From: JAGGTJ01 sp964457545
GTDB lineage: Bacteria > Desulfobacterota > DSM-4660 > Desulfatiglandales > Desulfatiglandaceae
Direction: 5' to 3'
DNA length: 64,000 nt
Assembly (NCBI GenBank): GCA_964457545.1
Contig: CAYWEN010000013.1
Location: 21,035 to 85,034 of the forward strand
Part shown: in pieces, positions 53,045 to 60,108 of the stretch
Numbering within the stretch: the first letter of the stretch is position 1
How the letters are laid out: each line of letters starts with the position of its first letter
The notes under the pieces: model-generated
The model's input: the letters and a program-made list of their open reading frames with translations, nothing else
What the model was told of the DNA's origin: nothing
Databases searched by the model: none
Translations under genes and position numbers: made by a program

Positions 53045-54497
53045 ATGTAATCCCTCCATGCCTGGCCTTTATTACCGAATATCTGTAAAGGACGGCCATG
53101 GCCTTTACAGCACGTTCAGGAGTTGGATAAACAGGAATACCTCCGTCTTCTATCTGTTTTACTGTCTCATCATCCTCCCTTCCGCAAAAACAGGCGCACA
53201 GAATCGGTTTTTTGAATCTTCTGCATGCAGATACAAGTCTTGTGCAGGCCTTTTCCATTGCATGACTTATCATATCAATAGGTATTTCAACAAGATCACC
53301 TGCAAGGTTAATCTTGTTTCTCAAATGTACAGGTCCAAAAATACCATAAAGAAGCATGCCGTCTATATAAGGCAAATCCATTATGATATCAGGGAGTTTT
53401 GAAAATATCAAATCAGGATCATAGTTAAGGGTTACATCAACAGGATTGTTTGGACTGGCTACAGGAGGAATGATCTTTTTTATACGTTCCCGGGTATGGA
53501 GATCAAAAAGGGGGAGCTCCAGACCACATCGGTTGCATGCATCTGCCATGGTTATAGCAGGACCTCCCGAATTGGTAAGAATAGATAACCGGTTCCCCTT
53601 TGGGAGAGGCTGTTCAGCAAGGGCAAGACATGCATCAAACATGTCGGGAAACGACATTGCCCTCAGAACACCGGCCTGCCTGAACATGCCTGCATGAATA
53701 CCGTCATGACCTGCCATGGCGGAAGTGTGGGATGCCGCTGCCCTGGCACCTGCCCCGGTACCTCCGACATACATGACTACAACCGGTTTTGCAGGGGTGA
53801 TGTCTTTTGCCTTCTCCAGAAATGCCCTCGGCCTTTTTATTTCTTCCGCATATATGGCAACAGCCCTGGTATCAGGATCATCCCCAAAATACTCAAGGCA
53901 GTCAATCATATCAATATTTGCCTGGTTTCCAATACTCACAGCCTTGCTCAAACCGGTTCCTGTCCGGGCAAAATACGGAAGGGCCTGTGTCACATAACTC
54001 CCGCTTTGAGATATAAAACCAATATGACCAGGGGCATGTGTGTACGGAAACCACGTGGTATTCAGTCCGATTGCAGTATTGATTATTCCCATGCAGTTAG
54101 GCCCGAGATATCTGATACCATACTTCATGGTCAGTTCATCGAGGGCAGCCTGACTGTACATCCCTTCTTCGGAACCTGTTTCCCCATAACCTGCAGTTAC
54201 TATAATAGCCAGTCTGATCCCTTTTTTTCCACAGGCTTCCAAGACATCGAGAACCGTTTTTCTGGAAACCACAAGGAATGCCAGATCAGGAAGTTCCGGC
54301 AAGGAAAAGACATCCCTGTACGCGGGCAAACCCAGGACAGTCTTTTCTGCTGGATGTACCGGAAAGACCTTTCCCCTGTAACCGCCCTTTATAATGTTAA
54401 GAAGAAAAGGGGTTCCTATAGTCATAATAGAGTTTGATGCACCAAAAAAGGCGATCGAACGGGGATTCATCAGTCTGTAAAGGGGATTTGCTTCCAC
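53031..54497 (-). CDS. Acyl-CoA synthetase (ADP-forming), alpha subunit
   Basis: CoA-binding and ligase part of an ADP-forming acyl-CoA synthetase (acetate-CoA ligase type), 488 aa. SIAFFGASNSIMTIGTPFLL is the Rossmann CoA-binding region. The phosphorylated His lies in AAASHTSAMAGHD (about residue 255), and GPNCMGIINT is typical. The beta (ATP-grasp) subunit is the preceding gene, so the two are separate polypeptides. The start is a GTG at 54497 sharing one base with the beta stop (TAGTG). Such enzymes form ATP from acyl-CoA in anaerobes or activate acids in the other direction. Confidence 0.93.
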   Translation of the reverse strand: MEANPLYRLMNPRSIAFFGASNSIMTIGTPFLLNIIKGGYRGKVFPVHPAEKTVLGLPAYRDVFSLPELPDLAFLVVSRKTVLDVLEACGKKGIRLAIIVTAGYGETGSEEGMYSQAALDELTMKYGIRYLGPNCMGIINTAIGLNTTWFPYTHAPGHIGFISQSGSYVTQALPYFARTGTGLSKAVSIGNQANIDMIDCLEYFGDDPDTRAVAIYAEEIKRPRAFLEKAKDITPAKPVVVMYVGGTGAGARAAASHTSAMAGHDGIHAGMFRQAGVLRAMSFPDMFDACLALAEQPLPKGNRLSILTNSGGPAITMADACNRCGLELPLFDLHTRERIKKIIPPVASPNNPVDVTLNYDPDLIFSKLPDIIMDLPYIDGMLLYGIFGPVHLRNKINLAGDLVEIPIDMISHAMEKACTRLVSACRRFKKPILCACFCGREDDETVKQIEDGGIPVYPTPERAVKAMAVLYRYSVIKARHGGITYEYN

Positions 54498-55192
54498 TAT
54501 ATATTCTTTTCCTGACCAGTTTCTGCAGAAAGTGTTATCAGGGCATCAACAGCAACAGGGTCTGTTCCCGAAATTATAACCGGGTTCACATCAATTTCCG
54601 CTATCTCCTTGTTCTCCACTCCTATCCTGCCAATATTAACAACAAGGTCTGCAAGCTTGTCCCTGTCTGCCGCAGGCATTCCCCTGATTGCATCAAGAAT
54701 CCTGTGACCGTTTATCTCGGTCATCATTTCAATGGCATCTTCTCTTCCAAGCGGTGCAAGACGAAAAGAGACATCTTTTAACACCTCGGTAAATATTCCT
54801 CCAAGCCCAAACATAACACACGGTCCGAAATGTGAATCCCGTACAAGACCTGCCATCAGTTCCCTTTTTCCATCCACCATCTCTTCAACAAGGATGCCGT
54901 AATCACTGCCCTTTATCCTGGACGTCAATTCCTCAAAGGCATGTATGATCTCCCTTTCATCTCTTATCCCTGTAACAACGAGCCCCTTTTCTGTCTTATG
55001 GGTTATCCGACAGGAGCATGCCTTTATAACCACAGGGTATCCTATCTTCTCAGCGGCAGCTGCAAGCCCGTCTTTGTCAGCAACAAGCTCTCCCCTTGCA
55101 ACCGGAACAGAGTATTGCCTGAAAATCTCTTTGGCCTCATGCTCTGAAAGAACAGTTCTGCCCTCCTGAAGTGCTCTTTTTATAATATCCAT
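54497..55192 (-). CDS. Acyl-CoA synthetase (ADP-forming), beta subunit
   Basis: ATP-grasp subunit partner of the alpha protein, 231 aa. The ATP-grasp fold is visible with YPVVIKACSCRITHKTEKG, VEEMVDGKRELMAGL and GPCVMFGLGGIFTEVLKD. The C-terminal EIDVNPVII supplies metal-binding Asp and Asn. The gene order beta then alpha on the minus strand, with a one-base junction, indicates coupled translation. The start ATG at 55192 lies 134 nt upstream of the next gene's stop; a MarR regulator gene lies upstream in the same direction. Confidence 0.92.
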   Translation of the reverse strand: MDIIKRALQEGRTVLSEHEAKEIFRQYSVPVARGELVADKDGLAAAAEKIGYPVVIKACSCRITHKTEKGLVVTGIRDEREIIHAFEELTSRIKGSDYGILVEEMVDGKRELMAGLVRDSHFGPCVMFGLGGIFTEVLKDVSFRLAPLGREDAIEMMTEINGHRILDAIRGMPAADRDKLADLVVNIGRIGVENKEIAEIDVNPVIISGTDPVAVDALITLSAETGQEKNI

Positions 55193-55325
55193 TATACCTG
55201 TCTCTTTTTGCCCCTAATACCCGTCCGTAAATTACCATAAGAGAATACACAAGGGATGTATCAAGGCCAGAGTGCATACTCATGTACGGGAAAAATCAGA
55301 TATCTTGCGGTCATACCGGCCTTTT

Positions 55326-55787
55326 CTATTGATCTTGCGAGTCTTTTTCTGTATTAGAAACAGTAAATTCTGTATGATCAAACCTGTTCACGATATTGTC
55401 AAACATTTCCTTTTCATCACGGGAAAATACAGAAAGAAACATCCTGTTATTCCGGTGATATACGTTTATAAGATCATCTTTCATGGCAATGGCCTTGTCT
55501 GTCAGAAATATTCTGATTGCACGCCTGTCATCAGGATCGGCCTTTCTTGCTACAAGATCATCCCGTTCCATCCTGTCCAAAAGGCCTGTAAGAGTTGCCT
55601 TGTCCACAGCAACCTTCTCAGAAAGTCTGCTGATAAGGATGCCATTTTCTTCATAAAGGGCTATAAGCAGAAAAAACTGGGAAGTTGTAAGGCCGTAGGG
55701 AGAGATACTCTCTCTTGTCACCCTGTTAAGTTTCTTTGATATGCGGCCCAACGAAAAACATAGACAATCTTTAAAAAGCACGGTCAT
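55326..55787 (-). CDS. MarR family transcriptional regulator
   Basis: A 153-residue winged-helix repressor of the MarR type. The helix-turn-helix region is LSEKVAVDKATLTGLLDRME and the wing is DLVARKADPDDRRAIRIFLT, both typical. The start at 55787 (MTVLFKDCLCFSLG) has AAGGAATTG upstream; the frame is open another 68 codons upstream, but these cross repeat R1-C and are unlike the family. It precedes the ACD beta gene by 133 nt on the same strand and may regulate the ACD-radical SAM set; the ligand is unknown. Confidence 0.88.
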   Translation of the reverse strand: MTVLFKDCLCFSLGRISKKLNRVTRESISPYGLTTSQFFLLIALYEENGILISRLSEKVAVDKATLTGLLDRMERDDLVARKADPDDRRAIRIFLTDKAIAMKDDLINVYHRNNRMFLSVFSRDEKEMFDNIVNRFDHTEFTVSNTEKDSQDQ

Positions 55788-55929
55788 GATACAATTCCTT
55801 GTTGTATGTGATATAATTCTCCTGTGGATATGATCAGGACAGTTTCTGCCTGAAAACGGCTGTTTCCCGCAATATTTGTGATCTGTCTGCCGTATCTGCC
55901 CAAAGACAGATACAGTTATTATTAACGAG

Positions 55930-56078
55930 TATCCATTCACAAACCGATTCTGGCACCCGGGAAGCTTCCGGTACAGAGACGGGATTTGCACAAGACCAGG
56001 AAAACCGGAGGCACATTGTACAAGGAATCCCGCAGATTAATACCGGGATTGTGGATATAGCCATTTACGGATAAAAAC
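55930..56078 (+). repeat. Dispersed repeat R1, copy C (upstream of maf)
   Basis: It begins TATCCATTCACAAACCGATT and continues CCCGGGAAGCTTCCGGTAC, GATTTGCACAAGACCAGG and GCACATTGTACAAGGAATC. It ends with AATACCGGGATTGTGGATAT then CCATTTACGGATAAAAAC. It lies between the MarR gene and maf, and points into maf, whose start is 70 nt away. Confidence 0.75.
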
Positions 56079-56147
56079 TAACTACCTGAAATATTCGTAT
56101 TCAAATATTCTATTTATAATAGCATATAAAAAAACAAAACACCACTT

Positions 56148-56765
56148 ATGATTCAGACAAAAAAAATGATAACAAAAAAGACTCCCCTGATTCTGGCATC
56201 TGCATCACCAAGAAGAAAGATGCTGCTGTCCAGCATTAAACTGCCTTTCCGCGTTGTTGCGAGCAAGGTTAAGGAAGACTGTTTCCCTGATGAACCGGTA
56301 AAAACAACCATGCATCTTGCTGAAAAAAAGGCGCTGGATGTATACACAGAAAACGAACCACTGTGGGTTCTGGGTGCAGACACCCTTGTTGCTGTAAATG
56401 ATACAGTTCTTGGAAAACCTTGCAGCAGGAATGATGCAATTCATATGCTTTCTCTTTTAAGCGGACGCAAACACATGGTTGTTACCGGTTTCTGTATTAT
56501 AAATCCTTTCGGAATTGCAGTCCATTCAGAGGCAGTAAAAACAGATGTCTTTATCAAAAAACTTGACAGCAATGAAATAACAAACTATGTGAACACAAAA
56601 GAACCCTTTGACAAGGCAGGCGCATATGCCATTCAGGGCATAGGCTCTTTTATGGTGGAAGGCATATGCGGATCATATACAAATGTGGTTGGATTACCGA
56701 TTCCTCAAGTTATAAATGCACTTGTTTCACTGGGAGCCCTCAAACATTTTCCACTATCACCCTGA
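56148..56765 (+). CDS. maf: Maf family nucleotide pyrophosphatase
   Basis: Maf-type nucleoside triphosphate pyrophosphatase, proposed to remove dTTP/UTP or modified nucleotides. PLILASASPRRKMLLSSI opens the fold; VLGADTLVAVNDTVLGKP, LSLLSGRKHMVVTGFC and KAGAYAIQGIGSFMVEGI are diagnostic. The start is either the ATG at 56148 or one six codons later. A TATAAT at 56115-56120 could be its -10 box, though no convincing -35 box was found. Its end overlaps the end of the convergent SAM hydroxide adenosyltransferase gene by 26 nt. Confidence 0.93.
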   Translation: MIQTKKMITKKTPLILASASPRRKMLLSSIKLPFRVVASKVKEDCFPDEPVKTTMHLAEKKALDVYTENEPLWVLGADTLVAVNDTVLGKPCSRNDAIHMLSLLSGRKHMVVTGFCIINPFGIAVHSEAVKTDVFIKKLDSNEITNYVNTKEPFDKAGAYAIQGIGSFMVEGICGSYTNVVGLPIPQVINALVSLGALKHFPLSP

Positions 56766-57573
56766 TATGCCCTTTTTCTCCATCCCCAACACCAAACATC
56801 CTGCATGCATTCCCCCTGTTTACTGCAATCTCCAGGTACCCGGTACTTCCAAAGAGCGCCACAGGTTCTCCCGGACCTTTGTTGGCATACGTCTCTGCTA
56901 TTCCGTCTATAATTACATCCATTACCCTGATCTGTTTACGGCGCCCTGATCCAAGGACCTCAATATCTTCATGTTTTATGTTGGTGACCATATTGCCAAA
57001 ATGATCCGCATACAGAATCTGCCCTATTATTCTGCCATCTTCCTGCCTGGGCCCGGGAATCCCTGTCAGCACGGGATCATCTATCAGGCATCCCATCTTT
57101 TCACAGGAAACCCCGTTTGACAAATACGCCGCTACAGGGGCAAAGATATCTCTTCCATGAAATGTACTTCCCGGATCAGACAGAAAATATCCGGTGTTGG
57201 TTATATGTATTACACTGCAGGCGCCTGAAAGAACCTCTCCAAAGATGCCATTGTCAGGACCTACAAAAACATGGCCTCTGGTCCTAACAATGACTGGCCG
57301 TCTGTGTGTCCCCACTCCGGGGTCAACAACTGCCAAATGAATGGTTCCTTCCGGAAAATATCTGTATGAATCCCGTAATATTATGGCGGCACGTACCGTA
57401 TCGCCAAGGGAAACATTATGGGTAATATCTACCATAACGGCCCCGGGATTTATACCGAGCATAACGCCTTTCATTATCCCAACGTATGCGTCCTCAAGGC
57501 CAAAATCAGTAAGAAGGGTGATTATTCCCGAAGGTTTGAACGGTTTACTTTCTGACACTGTTCCCTGATCCAT
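56740..57573 (-). CDS. SAM hydroxide adenosyltransferase (DUF62 family)
   Basis: Enzyme of the SAM hydrolase / fluorinase-like family that splits S-adenosylmethionine to adenosine and methionine with hydroxide. The N-terminal IITLLTDFGLEDAYVGIMKG is the classical motif. VVDPGVGTHRRPVIV and GPDNGIFGEVL are active-site regions and the C-terminal GYLEIAVNRGNA is conserved. The length of 277 aa is normal. The start overlaps the end of the DoxX/MauE-like gene by 29 nt. It is the last gene of a minus-strand operon with that gene and an ABM-like gene. Confidence 0.92.
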   Translation of the reverse strand: MDQGTVSESKPFKPSGIITLLTDFGLEDAYVGIMKGVMLGINPGAVMVDITHNVSLGDTVRAAIILRDSYRYFPEGTIHLAVVDPGVGTHRRPVIVRTRGHVFVGPDNGIFGEVLSGACSVIHITNTGYFLSDPGSTFHGRDIFAPVAAYLSNGVSCEKMGCLIDDPVLTGIPGPRQEDGRIIGQILYADHFGNMVTNIKHEDIEVLGSGRRKQIRVMDVIIDGIAETYANKGPGEPVALFGSTGYLEIAVNRGNACRMFGVGDGEKGHIRVIVENV

Positions 57574-58033
57574 CCTGCCCTTCCCCTCTGATCACTGCCT
57601 GAAAAAAAAGAAAAAGACCAACCAGAAGAAAAGACATGTCTCTTGCAAGATCCGGATAATCCATGGAACTTCCTTTAATACTTGTGGAAAAACATCCGCA
57701 GGTAATATCCAGGCCGCGCGCCATATTAAAGAGAATTGCAGACGTATATACAATCAGAAAAATATTGCTCATGAGCAATGCACCTGGCATCCATATCCTG
57801 CATACAAGGCAAATACCCAGTATGACCTCTGCCCAGGGCAGGACAATTGCAGCAATGTTTATAAGCGAATCAGGCAGAATCTGGTAGTTAAGGACAACCC
57901 TGGCAAAGGCAGCAGGATGAATGATTTTGTCAAGGCTTGCATATAAAAACACAAGGCCAAGAAATATCCTTGCCGCATGATATATAACGTCAACAGTGAG
58001 TTTCCTAACGTCTGAAACCATATTCAAGCTCAT
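57545..58033 (-). CDS. DoxX/MauE-like membrane protein
   Basis: A 162-residue integral membrane protein with four predicted helices. The pattern FLGLVFLYASLDKIIHPAAF and PWAEVILGICLVCRIW is typical of the DoxX/MauE superfamily. The Cys pair in DITCGCFSTS matches the MauE subgroup, whose founder is needed for methylamine dehydrogenase maturation, likely in disulfide handling. That role is not established here. It overlaps both neighbours by 29 nt: the upstream ABM-like gene and the downstream SAM hydroxide adenosyltransferase gene, so three products are probably made together. Confidence 0.85.
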   Translation of the reverse strand: MSLNMVSDVRKLTVDVIYHAARIFLGLVFLYASLDKIIHPAAFARVVLNYQILPDSLINIAAIVLPWAEVILGICLVCRIWMPGALLMSNIFLIVYTSAILFNMARGLDITCGCFSTSIKGSSMDYPDLARDMSFLLVGLFLFFQAVIRGEGQDGSGNSVRK

Positions 58034-58373
58034 AAAACCTCGGGTTCATGTCTGCAAGAGGTTCTTTCAGTTTCTCGATTTCAGATCTTGCTCCATGGAT
58101 CTCAACACTTATAAGGTCTGATATTGCCAGCATCTTTTCAAGCAGATCAGAAACATTCTCCATGTGATACAGGATTCCCTCTGCGCCTTCAAAACCTTCC
58201 CTGCAATGGGCAACGTCACCACAAAAGGAAAAGCCATAGTAAAGGCATCTTGGCTCTTTCATGGCACGTTCCACAAGGTCATTGCATATATTTCTGAATT
58301 CATCCGATTTGTTCTCATGTATCCTGAAGTAAGGATTAATACTGCAGCATGTGTCATTGGCAGGCATTTGCAT
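58005..58373 (-). CDS. ABM-like (dimeric alpha/beta barrel) protein
   Basis: A 122-residue protein that looks like the antibiotic biosynthesis monooxygenase (ABM) type of dimeric alpha-beta barrel. The central CREGFEGAEGILYHMENVSD with a preceding FSFCGDVAH fits the fold. Several Cys occur (CCSINPYF, CNDL, CLYYGFSFC, HCREG). Function unknown. It overlaps the DoxX/MauE-like gene by 29 nt. The start ATG at 58373 has GGAGAATGCAA-like sequence nearby (CAACAGGAGAATGC). It lies 15 nt downstream of the HAD gene stop. Confidence 0.7.
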   Translation of the reverse strand: MQMPANDTCCSINPYFRIHENKSDEFRNICNDLVERAMKEPRCLYYGFSFCGDVAHCREGFEGAEGILYHMENVSDLLEKMLAISDLISVEIHGARSEIEKLKEPLADMNPRFYELEYGFRR

Positions 58374-58388
58374 TCTCCTGTTGCAGGG

Positions 58389-59177
58389 TCAGTCTCCAAA
58401 AGTTTCCTTGCATCCGGGCAGTATCCGGGAATCTTCAAGAAGCTCAAGAAAAGAATCCCAATCCCTGACCGTAACAACATCAAATTCAGGATCCCTTATC
58501 TCCCGCCCCCTGTCTCCCGGCACCATCTCTACCCTCTTGTCCTTTGCATAAGTAAACCATACAGGTTTTATACCGGCATTAAGTGCACCCATTACATCTG
58601 CTTCAAGGTTATCTCCGACATATATCACGGAATCAGGTTTAACATCAAGTTCATCAACGAGCCTGTTAAACACACCGGGATGAGGCTTCCGGTAACCAAG
58701 TTCGCCAGACACAAGGATAACATCAAAAAAGGAGGAAAGTCCGAAATGGTCCACAAGCCCCCTGCATGCAGGGCCGTGGGTAAAATTGGAAAGCATGGCC
58801 AGCCGGTACCCGGATCTGACGCAGTTCAGCATGGATATGGTTCCGGGTATAAGGTGACAGTAGTCAAAAAAGGCGGAAAAATAGCTGACAAGGGCGTCTG
58901 CAATCCTTTGATCATCGGGGTTGATCCTGAAACCCAATTTATGCAGGGTGGCGCTTATCCAGAAACGGTTATGTGTTTCTATCCCGTCTTTTTCCGCCCT
59001 TTCAACAAATTCCAGGGCGGTTTTTCTGTAGGTAATGTAAAACATATCATCTTCAAAATCCAGTCCGTCCTGGTGCAGCTTCTTTGTTAATCTTCGTACA
59101 GCCTCATCAACTGCCCCTTTATCTGCTGTTATAAGTGTATTGAACAGGTCAAAACCTATAGCTTTTATCGATTCCAA
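58389..59177 (-). CDS. HAD superfamily hydrolase
   Basis: A haloacid dehalogenase-like phosphatase of about 262 residues. Motif I is IGFDLFNTLI with the nucleophile Asp; motif II is LAMLSNFTHG; motif III Lys is in GYRKPHPGVF; motif IV is VIYVGDNLEADVMGALNAG. The cap domain is helical. The best start is TTG at 59177 with GAGAGGGGA upstream; a TTG at 59198 in the same frame is also possible. Substrate unknown. It lies upstream of the ABM-DoxX-SAM hydrolase genes on the same strand, 15 nt from the ABM gene. Confidence 0.87.
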   Translation of the reverse strand: MESIKAIGFDLFNTLITADKGAVDEAVRRLTKKLHQDGLDFEDDMFYITYRKTALEFVERAEKDGIETHNRFWISATLHKLGFRINPDDQRIADALVSYFSAFFDYCHLIPGTISMLNCVRSGYRLAMLSNFTHGPACRGLVDHFGLSSFFDVILVSGELGYRKPHPGVFNRLVDELDVKPDSVIYVGDNLEADVMGALNAGIKPVWFTYAKDKRVEMVPGDRGREIRDPEFDVVTVRDWDSFLELLEDSRILPGCKETFGD

Positions 59178-59263
59178 ACAACATCCCCTCTCTGTCAACT
59201 GTTAAAGGAATTGCAAGATACCCGATTCTGTTTGATCAGGCAGGCACCAATATTGCGAAATAT

Positions 59264-59941
59264 CTAACCCTTCCATGAATCTACATCAATAAGGCCTAAT
59301 CTTGCCGCATACCGCACTATATCAATGACACTATGCAGATCAAGCTTGTTCATAATATTGGTGCAATGGTTTTCCACGGTCTTCACGCTGATAAAAAGCC
59401 TTTCAGCTATCTTTTTCCTCGGTATGCCTTCTGCCAGCATACGCATGATCTCCTGCTCCCGGTTTGTCAGGGAATTATAGGATGCATCGGTAATCCTTTT
59501 TTCCATTGCAGGCATCTCCATGAGTCTTTTGACTACCTGCCGGGAAACAGAACTGTCAAGAAAGTATTCTCCCTTTAATACCACATTTATGCCCTTTAAC
59601 AATGCAGCCGCAGCAGATTCCTTTGCAATATACCCAACAGCCCCTGCCTGAAATGAATTGACAATATATTCAACCCCGGAATGCATGCTTATCACAATCA
59701 CCCTTGTATCAGGTAATGATACAGACATTTCCCTGATCAATTCGATTCCATTCCTGTCAGGAAGGGATATATCCACAAGTGCTATGTCAGGTCTGAGTTC
59801 CCTCGCCAGGTCAAATCCATCATTGGCTCTTCCTGCCTCTCCAACCACCTCCAAACTCCTGTCCCGGTTTATAACGGCCTTGAGACCCTCTCTTAACATG
59901 GGATGATCGTCAATTATAAGTATCGTTACCTTTTTTTCCAT
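59264..59941 (-). CDS. NarL/LuxR-type response regulator
   Basis: A 225-residue DNA-binding response regulator. The receiver has the acidic pair IIDDHPMLREGL, the phospho-acceptor Asp in ALVDISLPDRNG and Lys in YIAKESAA. The C-terminal LuxR helix-turn-helix is SLTNREQEIMRMLAEGIPRK and KTVENHCTNIMNKLDLH. The histidine kinase gene lies 168 nt upstream, so this is the likely cognate partner. Targets are unknown, but the neighbouring HAD and SAM-hydrolase operon is a possible one. Confidence 0.93.
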   Translation of the reverse strand: MEKKVTILIIDDHPMLREGLKAVINRDRSLEVVGEAGRANDGFDLARELRPDIALVDISLPDRNGIELIREMSVSLPDTRVIVISMHSGVEYIVNSFQAGAVGYIAKESAAAALLKGINVVLKGEYFLDSSVSRQVVKRLMEMPAMEKRITDASYNSLTNREQEIMRMLAEGIPRKKIAERLFISVKTVENHCTNIMNKLDLHSVIDIVRYAARLGLIDVDSWKG

Positions 59942-60108
59942 TTCCTAACCCTGTTGACCCAGCCGCTTGCAGGTCCATGTAATCTTCCGGGCTTCATCCA
60001 CAAATGAATCCCCTGCTGATATCCTCAACTGCCTGTAACAAACAGATCAGAGAGGTAGCGGAGCTGTTTGCAGCCCCCTGTATCATATACAATCAGGCAA
60101 GGCTCCCC

